Assembly: GCA_937922235.1 (NCBI GenBank)
Contig: CAKZVC010000014.1
Coordinates: 27,213-91,212, forward strand
DNA: 64,000 bases
From: an uncultured Acidimicrobiales bacterium
GTDB lineage: Bacteria; Actinomycetota; Acidimicrobiia; Acidimicrobiales; SHLQ01
Reading direction: 5' to 3'
Below are positions 1 through 10,283 of the stretch, piece by piece. Made by a program: the position numbers and the translations under genes. The number at the start of each line of letters is the position of its first letter. Within the stretch, counting starts at the first letter, position 1. Below the pieces are notes generated by a model that was not told the DNA's origin, did not search any database, and worked only from the letters and a program-made list of their open reading frames with translations.

Positions 1-1295
1 ATTGCGAAGTCGTTGCCGAGGGCGTCGATGCGGTTGAGCACCTCCGGGCCGTTGCCGATGAGGTTGCCCTCACGGATGGGCTCGGTGATCTTGCCGTCTT
101 CGATGAGGTAGGCCTCGGTCATACCGAAGACGAAGTCGCCCGTTGCCGTGTTGACCTGGCCACCACCGAGCTGAGCCACGTAGATGCCATTTGGCGTCGA
201 CGCAATGATGTCGGCTGGGTTGTCTTCGCCACCGGTGATGTAGGTGTTCGTCATGCGAACCATCGGCAGGTGCTGATAGCTCTGCCGGCGACCATTGCCA
301 GAAGACGGACGGCCTTCCTTGCGAGCTCGGAGCTGGTCGTACATGTAGTCGGTGAGGATGCCGTCTTGGATAAGCACGTTGCGCTGCGCCGGGCGGCCCT
401 CATCGTCGATGGCGAAGTTGCCCCACTCGGCCGACATGGTGCCGTCGTCGATGAGCGTGACGAGCGGGCTGGCCACCTGTTCACCCATGCGGCCAGCAAA
501 GACCGATGCCGACTTGGCGACGAGGTCGGCCTCGAGGCCATGACCACATGCTTCGTGGAAGAGCACGCCACCGCCACCTGGGCCGACAACGATCGTCTGG
601 GCGCCACTTGGTGCCGGGCGTGCGGCGAGCTTGGTGATGGCGCGGTTCGCTGCGGTGCGAGCCATCTCCGAAACGTCGTGGTGATCGAACGTTTCGAAGC
701 CGATCGTTCGACCGTGGCTCTCGCGTCCGGTTTGCATGCCGGTGTCGCCAATGGCCACGCAGTTGATCGAAAAGAGTGTGCGCACCTGGTCGTCGCCGGC
801 GAGAAGCCCGTCGGAGTTCGCAACGAGGATTTTGCGACGGCTATCGCCGTAGCGAGCGCTGACCTGCGAAATCGAATCGCCGGTAGCACGGGCGGCCTCG
901 TCGGCTCGCTGGAGGAGCTCGACCTTGGTGGCCTTGGCGACGGTCTCGGGGAAGGTCTCGATCTCGATGTCGCGGCTGGCGTGCTGTCGTTCGAGGGTGA
1001 CCTTGCGGACACCACCGCCGCCGCCGCGGGCTGCAGCAGATGCAGCTTCGGCAGCTTTACGGAGGCCGTTCTCGCTGAGGTCGGCAGTGTGCGCGAAGCC
1101 AGTCGTGTCGCCGGCGACGACGCGAATGCCCGCTCCACGGTCGCGCCCAGACGTGAGCTCCTCGATCTTTCCGTCGTCGAGAAACGCCGATGAGTTGCGC
1201 TTGTCTTCAACAAAGACCTCCGCAAAATCGGCGCCTCCGAGAAGCGCGGTATCAAGAGTGGAAGCTACGAGGGCGTCTTCGAGCACGTCGACCAA
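1..1295 (-). CDS. tldD: TldD family metalloprotease, 3'-truncated by the window edge
   Basis: Minus-strand reading gives LLDTALLGGADFAEVFVEDKRN...GPGGGGVLFHEACGHGLEADLV...MVRMTNTYITGGEDNPADIIASTPNGIYV. HEACGHGLEAD is the TldD metal-binding motif. The ORF-track entries here are other frames. Start taken as TTG/GTG near 1286-1295. Confidence 0.9.
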   Translation of the reverse strand, partial: MVDVLEDALVASTLDTALLGGADFAEVFVEDKRNSSAFLDDGKIEELTSGRDRGAGIRVVAGDTTGFAHTADLSENGLRKAAEAASAAARGGGGGVRKVTLERQHASRDIEIETFPETVAKATKVELLQRADEAARATGDSISQVSARYGDSRRKILVANSDGLLAGDDQVRTLFSINCVAIGDTGMQTGRESHGRTIGFETFDHHDVSEMARTAANRAITKLAARPAPSGAQTIVVGPGGGGVLFHEACGHGLEADLVAKSASVFAGRMGEQVASPLVTLIDDGTMSAEWGNFAIDDEGRPAQRNVLIQDGILTDYMYDQLRARKEGRPSSGNGRRQSYQHLPMVRMTNTYITGGEDNPADIIASTPNGIYVAQLGGGQVNTATGDFVFGMTEAYLIEDGKITEPIREGNLIGNGPEVLNRIDALGNDFA

Positions 1296-1387
1296 CTTTC
1301 AAGGTAGGTACTTCAATGTATCGACCGTGTTCGGTCGCGGTTGATTAAATGCCTGGTGTTGACGGGCATGGGTTCTAGGATTCGGCC

Positions 1388-1762
1388 GTGGCATTAGAAC
1401 TCGGGCTCACCGGAACAGCGCAGATGACCGTCGGCGAAGGCGACACGGCAATCGTCCACGGCACCGGCGATGTTGCTGTCCTCAGCACCCCTCGCCTACT
1501 GCAGCTCATGCAGGAAGCAACGATGGACGCCCTCGATGGCCACCTGCCCGAAGGCATGATCACCGCTGGCCTGCGGATCAACCTCGACCACTTGCACGGA
1601 AGCGGCGTTGGCACCGAAGTCAGCGCAAGCGCAGTGCTCACCCGCCTCGAAGGCCGCCGCCTCATCTTCGAAGCCGAAGCCAACGCCAACGACCGAGTCG
1701 TAGGCATCGGCCGAATCATCCGAGTCCAAATCGACAAAGAGCGCTTCCTCTCAAGCCTGTAG
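1388..1762 (+). CDS. Hotdog-fold thioesterase (FlK-like)
   Basis: 124 aa; LMQEATMDALDGHLPEGMITAGLRINLDHLHGSGVGTEVSASAVLTRLEGRRLIFEAEA fits FlK-type thioesterases. Confidence 0.7.
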   Translation: MALELGLTGTAQMTVGEGDTAIVHGTGDVAVLSTPRLLQLMQEATMDALDGHLPEGMITAGLRINLDHLHGSGVGTEVSASAVLTRLEGRRLIFEAEANANDRVVGIGRIIRVQIDKERFLSSL

Positions 1763-1886
1763 GCCAGCGGAGTTTCCTGAAATTTGATGCGTAGTGGGCG
1801 GTAACCGCCCACCACGCATCACAGATCGCTAGCGCGCGTACATTTTGCCTTGACCCTCACCTGGGTGAGGCTGCCATTGTGTTCGC

Positions 1887-2696
1887 GTGCACGAAAAACG
1901 AGACCAATACCAGATCGGTGAGTTTGCCCAACTCGTGGGACTCAGCATTCCGCAGCTGAGACGCTACGACCGACTCCAACTGCTCGCCCCCGAAGGACGA
2001 TCTCCCGCCGGATACCGTTATTACAGTTCCGGGCAGACTGCAGCAGGTCGGGTGATCGCGCTGTTGCGTTCTATGGACATGCCCATCGCCGACATCCGCC
2101 AAATCCTCGGGGGTCTGGAAGAGTCGGAACGACAGCAACTCCTCAAGGACCATCGTGCCCGCCTCGAAGAGCGCTTGTCAGAAGTCCGACGATTGCTCGC
2201 TGCAGTTGACCAACTCGCAAATGAAGGCGACTCGACTACGCAGGTTGCTCTTGAACCACCAGCATGGCTTCACTTCCTGCCGCATTTACCGGTCAGCAAT
2301 ATGGCGCGCTCAATCGCCTACTTCTGCGAAGTGTTGGGGTTCCGGCTCGCCTGGCAAACAACCGACAAACGGCTCAGTGCGATCGCCAGCGGACCGATCG
2401 AGGTTCTGCTTCTGACGCCGTGGGACGGTGTCGGCTCCCCGCCAACCCAATCTGCATACGTGTATGTCGAAGACCCGGACACGCTGTATGCAGAATATGA
2501 ACAGGCCGGCGCCACGATCATCGACGCAGTCGCTTCACGCCCGAATGGCATGCGCGACTTCGTTGTGGCCGACCCCGACGGGCACCTGTTCGTTCTTGGT
2601 CGGGGTGAAGAGCAAGCGCTACGGGACGCTGCCAGCTACTACGGACTTGATGAGAACGAGATCATGTCGAACCCTGATTGGCTCGAAGCCAGGTAA
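1887..2696 (+). CDS. MerR-family transcriptional regulator fused to a VOC/glyoxalase-like domain
   Basis: N-terminal YQIGEFAQLVGLSIPQLRRYDRLQLLAPEGRSPAGYRYY (MerR HTH) then coiled coil; C-terminal half MARSIAYFCEVLGFRLAW...YVYVEDPDTLYAEYEQAGA...RDFVVADPDGHLF (VOC). Confidence 0.85.
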   Translation: MHEKRDQYQIGEFAQLVGLSIPQLRRYDRLQLLAPEGRSPAGYRYYSSGQTAAGRVIALLRSMDMPIADIRQILGGLEESERQQLLKDHRARLEERLSEVRRLLAAVDQLANEGDSTTQVALEPPAWLHFLPHLPVSNMARSIAYFCEVLGFRLAWQTTDKRLSAIASGPIEVLLLTPWDGVGSPPTQSAYVYVEDPDTLYAEYEQAGATIIDAVASRPNGMRDFVVADPDGHLFVLGRGEEQALRDAASYYGLDENEIMSNPDWLEAR

Positions 2697-2738
2697 CGGG
2701 CCGACCTTCTGGCGCTACCGACTTGGCCCGCAGCGTGG

Positions 2739-3482
2739 TCAGCGGGCCTTCTGCGCGACATACACCCACTCTTTGCCGGGGCGGTCAGGGGCGTCGCGGA
2801 TCGAGTCGATGACGTAACCGGTCTTCTTGAGCGATTCCGCTATCTCCGCTTGGCTGCGAAACCGAAGAGTCGAGTCTGACGTGAGAAATGCACCGTCCTC
2901 CGAAAAGCGATAGCTATGTCGAAACGACACAAAGGGCAGCGACACGTCCAAGAGATCGATCCACGTCTCGATCTCGCCACCTGTGTCCAGCGGTACCACC
3001 CGAAACGAACGTTCGCGAGTCCAGTTCTCCCACGCTCGCATCGATGGATCTCGAGTCTCAAAGACGAAATAGCCATTCTGACGCAGCGCGTTTCTGATGC
3101 TTGTTAGCGACGAAACCCATGCGGCGTCCTCGGTAAATACCTGTGCAACGTTGCCCGTCATGACCGCGAGGTCTCCCGACAAAGGGTCGAGTGCCGTGGC
3201 GTCACCTCTGATCCATCGAACCCGATCTGCGTACGGTTTCAGCCGAGCGACATCGAGCGATGCTTGTGCCGGATCGACACCAACAACCACGTACCCACTT
3301 CCGGTCAACATGCACGCCAGGGTTCCGGTGCCGCACCCCACGTCGAGAACGTCAGCAGCGCCGAACTCTTCTGCGATCGCTACGTAGTGATCGAGATCGC
3401 CTCGGTCCGCATCTACCAAATCGTAAATCGCAGCCAAGCGAGGGTTAGCGAAGATCTCGTCGGGCACACCAGACCCAACCAT
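2739..3482 (-). CDS. Class I SAM-dependent methyltransferase
   Basis: VLDVGCGTGTLACMLTGSGYVVVGVDPAQASLDVA motif I; 247 aa. Confidence 0.85.
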   Translation of the reverse strand: MVGSGVPDEIFANPRLAAIYDLVDADRGDLDHYVAIAEEFGAADVLDVGCGTGTLACMLTGSGYVVVGVDPAQASLDVARLKPYADRVRWIRGDATALDPLSGDLAVMTGNVAQVFTEDAAWVSSLTSIRNALRQNGYFVFETRDPSMRAWENWTRERSFRVVPLDTGGEIETWIDLLDVSLPFVSFRHSYRFSEDGAFLTSDSTLRFRSQAEIAESLKKTGYVIDSIRDAPDRPGKEWVYVAQKAR

Positions 3483-5909
3483 CTAACGAATCGGGAATCT
3501 GGCGAGGCCGTCTCTGGAGACTCGGTCGGCGCTGGTCATCGCTCCGCCTACGAGGACCTCGCTGGCACCGTCGTCTGTTGGGATGATCGTGACAGCGTCG
3601 AGGCCGCGCACCGAGTCGACGTCGGGGTCCCACGGGATGATCTCGCCGGTGGTGGCGTCGATGGCGGTGACCTTCTCATACGCCACATGACTGTCGGGGT
3701 AATCACGGCGATCTTCTGGCTCGAAGCCCGGCTGGTAGGTGCCGACCGACTCGTAGTGTCCGCCGAAGATCACCATGTTCGACACCGGGTCGACCGCACA
3801 CGCCTGGATGCCGCCGTCGGTGACTGGGCCCCATGGGGTTCCGTTCACCATTGCGGCAGCGCCGGTCTGCAGGTCGAACTTGCCGTGGTTGAACTGGTTC
3901 GGCCGGGGTTGGGTCTTCGAGCGTTGGCCGAACCACTGGTCGGCGTTGCCGTTGGGGTCGTCCGCCTCCCCGTCATGGTCGTAGGCCGTCCACGTCAATC
4001 CTGGTGTTGGAGAGATCATCCACCAATCGCCACACGCAAGAACCGAACCGTCGGGCATGGCCACGACGTCTTTGACCTGCGGGATGGGGTCGGTGCCGAC
4101 GTTGTTGTCGCCGATGCTCGGCATGAAGTCGGTGAGCTCGCCCGTCGTCAGGTCGAACGCAGCGAGCGAGTTACGCGGTTCACCGTTGATCTTCTGGAAC
4201 GAGCCTCCAACAACCAGCGTGTCGTCGATGGCAGTGATGGCGAGGACAACGGCGAACGGGTCGTCGTTACCAAGGCCGATCGTCGCCCGGATGTTCGGAC
4301 GGAACTCGGTGTCGACCGCACCGGTTGCATCAGGCCCGACAGCAACCCGAATCAGACGGTTCGCCTGGGCACCGTCCGCTCGACGGATGCCACCGCCAAC
4401 GTAGAGCCAGTCGTCGTGGAGCTCGAGGGCTGACACGCTGCCCCGAATGTCAGGACGCCACGTGGGGTCGACATCGCCGGTTCGTGGGTCGACTCGAATT
4501 AGTGAGACGGCGGTCGTTGCGAATTCGGCTGGAGGTTCGACATCGCCGAACGCTCGACGGGTCAGTCGGAACTTGCCGCCGACGTACAGCCAGGTGCCGT
4601 CGTAGGCCAAGGCCCGAACCCGCTCGTTGACCACGGCGTCGCCTTGCGGCGTCATCGAGGCGATCTCGATCGGCACGTTCAAGTCGGTCACCGTGCCGGT
4701 GGTGAGGTCGCACCCGAATACGCCCATGCGCTTCAGGCCGCGCGTGGCCTCGCCGTTCTCCTTGTCGAACGGCGCGTCGTAGGCCCGCTGAAACCGGCCG
4801 CCGACAACGGCAATGTCGGTTCCGTCGAGCTCGATGTGTTCGATCGCTCGAACCCACAGCGCCGAAAGGTTCGGCGGGTCGTTCTGGCCCCGCTCGACGA
4901 TCTCACCGGCCCGAGCAATGCGGGTTTCGTCGGCTTGCTCGGTGCGACACATCGACGCGCTGGTTGACGGCCGGATCGGGGTCGTGTGCGCGGCACACTC
5001 GTCGCGCAGGGCCCACTCGACCGCACCGACGAACAATGCAATGCCATCGCCGGTGTAGGTGGCCTGGCTCGATCCGTTCGAGGGGAACGCCACCCGGCAG
5101 GCAATCGCTGTGTCGCTGGCATCAACGTACGCCCACCCAAGTCGGTCTCCCGGCTCGAAGGCCACGAGCGCGCCACCGTCGGGACCCATCCCAACGACGT
5201 CGGCGGCAGTATCGCCAGTTGGTTCGGCACCCGCAGCCCACGCCCGGCCCACCATGTACTTGCCGAACGTGAACAGGCGAACATCAGCAACCGTGCCGGC
5301 CGCGGGAGAATCGGCCGTGACACCGTGTCGGGCGTTGAGAAGGTTTGCGATTTCGTGCGAGCGGTCGACCGTGATGCGCTGCAAGGGTTGCAGCGGTGTC
5401 GTTGCATCAGCCGCGCGCTCGGCAAGGCCGAGGGCATTCCAGTTCGCCGGCTTCAACGCCACGATCGGCACGGCCGCCTTCAAATAGAACGGCTGAAAAG
5501 TCTTGCTGGTGGTCGACGCCGTGATGACCACCAAGTCGGTGTCGTGAAGGTGCTCGGGTTCGACCTCGTCGTCATCCACGACCGTGATGTCAGTGAAGCC
5601 GCCGAGGATCGATGCGAGCTGCAGCTCGACGCGGTTGGCTCCGTCAAGAATTCGGAAGAACCCGCGGCCCGGCTCGGCTTGAAAGGAGCCGTCATCGAGG
5701 TTCTCGACAACCAACAGAACACGAGGCCGTGCAGGTTCATCAGTCTGTGCCACAGGATCGGCAACCGGTTGATCAGGAAGGCCCTGGGCACCCGCTGAAA
5801 CCACGGGCAAACCCGCCACGAGCATCGACGTCATCAGCACGGCGAGTACGACCGACCGCACGCTGAACGCGCTGAACTCTTGCAACTTGCCGCCCCACAG
5901 ATTCGCCAC
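3483..5909 (-). CDS. Secreted protein with C-terminal beta-propeller-like (delta-60-type) repeats
   Basis: Signal-like N-terminus; repeated blocks such as LAYDGTWLYVGGKFRLTRR, LELHDDWLYVGGGIRRADG, ITAIDDTLVVGGSFQKINGEPRNSLAAFDLTTGEL. Confidence 0.7.
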   Translation of the reverse strand: MANLWGGKLQEFSAFSVRSVVLAVLMTSMLVAGLPVVSAGAQGLPDQPVADPVAQTDEPARPRVLLVVENLDDGSFQAEPGRGFFRILDGANRVELQLASILGGFTDITVVDDDEVEPEHLHDTDLVVITASTTSKTFQPFYLKAAVPIVALKPANWNALGLAERAADATTPLQPLQRITVDRSHEIANLLNARHGVTADSPAAGTVADVRLFTFGKYMVGRAWAAGAEPTGDTAADVVGMGPDGGALVAFEPGDRLGWAYVDASDTAIACRVAFPSNGSSQATYTGDGIALFVGAVEWALRDECAAHTTPIRPSTSASMCRTEQADETRIARAGEIVERGQNDPPNLSALWVRAIEHIELDGTDIAVVGGRFQRAYDAPFDKENGEATRGLKRMGVFGCDLTTGTVTDLNVPIEIASMTPQGDAVVNERVRALAYDGTWLYVGGKFRLTRRAFGDVEPPAEFATTAVSLIRVDPRTGDVDPTWRPDIRGSVSALELHDDWLYVGGGIRRADGAQANRLIRVAVGPDATGAVDTEFRPNIRATIGLGNDDPFAVVLAITAIDDTLVVGGSFQKINGEPRNSLAAFDLTTGELTDFMPSIGDNNVGTDPIPQVKDVVAMPDGSVLACGDWWMISPTPGLTWTAYDHDGEADDPNGNADQWFGQRSKTQPRPNQFNHGKFDLQTGAAAMVNGTPWGPVTDGGIQACAVDPVSNMVIFGGHYESVGTYQPGFEPEDRRDYPDSHVAYEKVTAIDATTGEIIPWDPDVDSVRGLDAVTIIPTDDGASEVLVGGAMTSADRVSRDGLARFPIR

Positions 5910-6007
5910 ACCCGGACTCTAGCAACACGCAGCGCGCGATTGTCGTGACGAACGAATGCTCCGCCGCGTCGTTCTCGACTGTCTCAACTCCGATAACGTG
6001 ACAAGCA

Positions 6008-7867
6008 ATGCAGCTCTCGACCATCTCCGGTCCAGACGACCTGGCTGGCCTCACATTCGACGAGCTTGACGCGCTCGCAGAGGAAATTCGCGAGCTCATC
6101 GTCGCATCCGTATCAAAAACTGGCGGCCACCTCGGCTCAAACCTGGGCGCCGTCGAACTGACGATCGCGCTCCACCGCGTCTACGAGTCGCCCAAGGACA
6201 TTCTCCTGTGGGACACCGGGCACCAAACCTACGTCCACAAGATGCTCACCGGCCGAGCCAACCAGTTCGAGGTTCTTCGCCAAGCTGACGGCATCAGCGG
6301 CTATCCATCACGGGAAGAGAGCCAGCACGACTGGATCGAGAACAGTCACGCGTCAACCGTTCTCTCCTACGCCCACGGCCTCGCTACTGCTGAAGCCTCC
6401 GACGTCGGCTCGGGTCGGCGAATCGTCGCAATCATCGGCGACGGAGCGCTCACCGGCGGCATGGCGTACGAAGGCATCAACAACCTCGGGCATGCCAAGA
6501 GCAACGTCACGGTCATCCTCAATGACAACGGCCGCAGCTATGCCCCAACCGTTTCGCTGCTCACCGACTCACTGGTGAAGATTCGATCGAACCCCGTCTA
6601 CATGCGCCGTCAGGCAAAGATGGAGAAGATCGCCGAGAACATCCCGTGGGTTGGCGATCACATCGAGCGCAGTATTCAGGCAACGAAGTCGGCCATCCGC
6701 CACATGTGGGAGCCGCCAGCATTCTTCGAGAACCTCGGCGTCCACTACCTCGGCCCGTTCGACGGTCACGACATCGAAGGCCTCGAGGCTGCCATGCGCA
6801 ACGCCGAAGAGTTCGACGGGCCCACCGTTGTTCACGTGTTGACTCAAAAGGGCCGCGGCTACGCACCTGCCGAGAACGACCCGATCAAAAACATGCACGA
6901 CACGTCGGGAGTGAAGGCCGGTTCGTACACTCAGGCGTTCACCGAGACGCTCATCAAGCTCGCCGAAGAGCACCCCGAGCTCGTCGCCATTACCGCGGCG
7001 ATGCCCGACTCGACCGGGCTGCTTCCGTTCCGTGAACGCTTCCCCGACCGCACCTACGACGTCGGCATTGCCGAACAACATGCCGTCACTGCGTCAGCAG
7101 GCATGGCTATGGGCGGCCTTCGTCCGGTCGTTGCCGTGTACTCGACCTTTATGTCGCGGGCGTTCGACCAGGTCAACATGGATGTTGGCTTGCATCGTCA
7201 ACCCGTGATCTTCTGCCTCGACCGAGCCGGAGTCACCGGCGACGACGGCGCATCACACCACGGCCTCCTCGACATGGTGCTGTTCACCAAGGTTCCCGGA
7301 ATGACCGTGTTCGCACCCTCGAGCTATCAAGAACTTCAGGTGCAGCTCACCGACGCGGTCGAGCTCTGCACCGACGGGCCGGCAATGATCCGTTGGTCGA
7401 AGCTGCCAGCACCATCGGTCACCGAAGCCGAAATCGGCACCGGGCTTCGAGCTCGCAAAGCTCGTGAAGGAACGGACGTGTGCATTCTCGGCGTGGGCAA
7501 GATGTTCGCCGATGCGCTCGAAGCTGCCGACATCTTGGCCGAGAGCGGCATTTCGGCGACCGTCTGGGATCCACGGGTTGTCTCACCACCCGACCCGGCC
7601 ATGATCGAAGACGCCGCATCCCACAAGTTCGTGATCACGGTCGAAGACGGCATTCGCAACGGCGGCGCTGGCGATCACTTCCGCGACAAGATCGAGTCGC
7701 ACATGCACTCGACCGGCAAGGACGCGGCGAGCTGTCAGATTCGCGTGCTTGGCATGCCACGCACCTACGTCCCGCACGACAAGCCCGCCACGATCTTGGC
7801 CCGCTATGGCCTCGACGCCGCAGGAATCGTCGCACAGGTGCGCGACGCTCTGTCTCGATCTGCCTAA
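6008..7867 (+). CDS. dxs: 1-deoxy-D-xylulose-5-phosphate synthase
   Basis: 619 aa; SKTGGHLGSNLGAVELTIALH, GDGALTGGMAYEGINNLG, YDVGIAEQHAVTASAGMA, DRAGVTGDDGASHHGLLDM are Dxs signatures. Confidence 0.97.
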   Translation: MQLSTISGPDDLAGLTFDELDALAEEIRELIVASVSKTGGHLGSNLGAVELTIALHRVYESPKDILLWDTGHQTYVHKMLTGRANQFEVLRQADGISGYPSREESQHDWIENSHASTVLSYAHGLATAEASDVGSGRRIVAIIGDGALTGGMAYEGINNLGHAKSNVTVILNDNGRSYAPTVSLLTDSLVKIRSNPVYMRRQAKMEKIAENIPWVGDHIERSIQATKSAIRHMWEPPAFFENLGVHYLGPFDGHDIEGLEAAMRNAEEFDGPTVVHVLTQKGRGYAPAENDPIKNMHDTSGVKAGSYTQAFTETLIKLAEEHPELVAITAAMPDSTGLLPFRERFPDRTYDVGIAEQHAVTASAGMAMGGLRPVVAVYSTFMSRAFDQVNMDVGLHRQPVIFCLDRAGVTGDDGASHHGLLDMVLFTKVPGMTVFAPSSYQELQVQLTDAVELCTDGPAMIRWSKLPAPSVTEAEIGTGLRARKAREGTDVCILGVGKMFADALEAADILAESGISATVWDPRVVSPPDPAMIEDAASHKFVITVEDGIRNGGAGDHFRDKIESHMHSTGKDAASCQIRVLGMPRTYVPHDKPATILARYGLDAAGIVAQVRDALSRSA

Positions 7868-7876
7868 TCTAGGTAG

Positions 7877-8515
7877 GTGTCCGACTCCCTTCGCCCCAAC
7901 ATCGTGCTCACCGGCCCTGCAGGCAGCGGAAAGAGCACGATCGGGCGTCGAATTGCCACGCTGACAAGCCGCGAGTTCGTCGACCTTGGTGCCGAACTTG
8001 TGGCCAAATTTGGCGACGTCCGCGAGCTGGAGGACGACCACCGACTTGAGGTCGAACAGGAGCTCGTCAAGGACTACGCACCAAAGCGCAACCTGGTCAT
8101 CGCCACAACGCCAACAACGTTCCTCGACAACGAGAACATCGTGTCGATGCTTGGCGCCGAGGTCTATCACCTCACCGCATCGACCGAAGAGCTCGCGAAG
8201 CGTGTGATGGCCGATGGCCTTGCGATGCGGCCCGAGCTCGCCGAAGCCGACGATCTGAACGCCGCCATCGATGCGCTTCGTGACGAGCGGAGTGAGGTCT
8301 ACAACAAGTTCCCGACGATCGACACGACCGATCAGTCGATTGAACAGAGCATCGATGCTCTTCGTGCGGCTGGCGCCGATGTCGAGGAACCGATGGTCAT
8401 GGGCGAACCGCTTTCCGCAGGCGGCACCGACGCGCAAACCCGGGTCTTCTATTTCGCTATTGCGATCTGCCTGGCGATCGCAATCGTTCTGTTCATCCTC
8501 GTCTTGTCGTTCTAA
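7877..8515 (+). CDS. Shikimate kinase-like P-loop protein with C-terminal transmembrane anchor
   Basis: IVLTGPAGSGKSTIGRRIATLTSREFVDLGAELVAKFGDVRELE (Walker A and SK-like N-terminus), RPEL lid-like motif, hydrophobic C-terminal tail VFYFAIAICLAIAIVLFILVLSF. Confidence 0.7.
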   Translation: MSDSLRPNIVLTGPAGSGKSTIGRRIATLTSREFVDLGAELVAKFGDVRELEDDHRLEVEQELVKDYAPKRNLVIATTPTTFLDNENIVSMLGAEVYHLTASTEELAKRVMADGLAMRPELAEADDLNAAIDALRDERSEVYNKFPTIDTTDQSIEQSIDALRAAGADVEEPMVMGEPLSAGGTDAQTRVFYFAIAICLAIAIVLFILVLSF

Positions 8516-8542
8516 GGAACGAACGCTCTACTGAGGCAACGC

Positions 8543-10170
8543 TCACTCGGTGAGCGGCACCCGAACCAGTCTCGCCTCTTCGAAGTCGAAGTTGATTCGA
8601 ACGATGGCGTAGTCGTTTGTCGCCAGAAGAACGTCAGCATTCTGGGCGTCGATAACGGCGAGCTCTTTGATGATCGTTCCATCCGGCCGCAAGAAGATCC
8701 ACCGTCCCCCGGTTGTTCCAAGCGTTAACGATCCGTCGCTGGTCATCGACCACAACGCAAAGCGCATGTCATCGTCGTTCACGAGCAACGTCGATTCCCA
8801 AGCGATATACGGCTCTCGAGCCGACAAGAGGTTCACCCCGCCCGACGGACTCGACTCGATCAGCAGCGCGACGTCGTCGCTTGTCCGACCCAGTACCCCC
8901 ACCGACGCACCACCGATCGAATCGACATCAGCGAGCACTGACGTGGAGGCATCGGCTGTCGCTCGATTAATGCTCCAACTACTTGGTTCGACAGCGCCTG
9001 AAGTGCAGAACTGACGACTCTCCCCGAATACCGCGCTTAGGTAGGTCGATCCGAACACTCGGCCGAGGCCGACCGCGTTGACCCGACGCTCAGAGATCGT
9101 GTTGGCGTCCGTGACCCCGTCGTTCTCAGCAGGTCGTTCCTGAAAGATCAGATTCTGTGTTTCGTTCAGCCCACTCCGGAACTGCGAGACGCACTCCTTG
9201 ATGTACCCGCTCTCACGAAAGAGGTCGGGAGCGTCGTATTGGTTCAGCTCTCCCAACAGGTTCCCGTCGCAGTCGGTGAGCAGAGCCACCCTTGTTCCGC
9301 CGATGTTCGTGTGCTCGGCATCGCACACGCGGCTGGCACGCTCGGGCTGCAGCACCCCGTCAAAGAAACTGAGCAGACCGGCAATGTCGGGTTCCTCGGT
9401 CATTCGAATCGTCGGTAGCACCACGGCATTGGAACCAATGGCGGCATAGAACGCCTCTCCGTCTCCCGTCATCGGGGCGAACGTCTGCGATGGTTGCCAC
9501 TTATCACCATCGAGGCTGTCAAAGAAGTCGATCTCGTAGGTCCTGTCGAGTAGATCGAGATCGGAGTCGATCGGTGCGCTCGTCGTAACTGCTGCGACGA
9601 GGCGGTCTGCCGACAAACCAAGCCCAACCACGCGACGCTCGGCATCGACAACGACCGTTTCCCATTCGAGACCGTCGCTCGACCTGGCAAGCACAAAGTC
9701 CGAGGTTTCGACATCGAAGATGGTCCCAAACCACTCCGAGTTGAAGGAGACCAGATCTAAGAAGAAGGTCCCCGGAAGTGCTGCAGATGTGAACTCTTCG
9801 ATTGGCGATATTGGGGCGCCGAGCTCCGATCGGTCGACGGGCGTCGCCAACGGGAGAATAACTGGTGCGGTTGTGGTTGTCTCCTCCGTAGGGCTGACCG
9901 AAGTCGGCGTGACCTCGGCAACCTGCGGCACGCTGGTCGTCGGTGAGATAGCGGTGCCGTCGGCGGCCTGCCCCGACTCGGGGGCAAGCCAAACAGGGCG
10001 CCGCCAACGAGCGCCACGATCGCAATCACCGCGGCGATAGCTACTGCAGACGAGCCCGACCCGCTTGCACTTGGCACGTCTGGAATTGGCGCGTCCGGTG
10101 AGGCGCCATCGACCTCGATCCGTACGGACGGCAGCGGCGCGTTCGAACCGTCGCTCGTCTCGTGCTCCAT
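8543..10170 (-). CDS. Membrane-anchored hypothetical protein, apparently interrupted by a -1 frameshift near 9980-9984
   Basis: N-terminus MEHETSDGSNAPLPSVRIEVDG...SSAVAIAAVIAIVALVGGALFGLP is in one frame; the body PESGQAADGTAISPTTSVPQVAEV...RLVRVPLTE is in another. Adding one G to the GGGGG run (plus strand) fuses them. Confidence 0.7.
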
Positions 10171-10283
10171 GCAACTCAGAGTACGTGGAGCGTGCGGAAG
10201 ACTTGAGATGGCGTGAGTAATAGTTCCGCCAGAAGTCTCGCTGATGCCGATGGGTTCAGTACCGGAAGTGGTACACCTATTCG

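Noticed and set aside
251-1255. 334-aa minus-strand ORF and 307-aa plus-strand ORF (270-1193)
   Set aside because: Arg/Ser-rich composition and overlap with the clear TldD frame on the minus strand; spurious high-GC alternative frames.
3264-4433. 389-aa plus-strand ORF opposite the beta-propeller gene
   Set aside because: Antisense frame of a well-supported gene; no recognisable domain.
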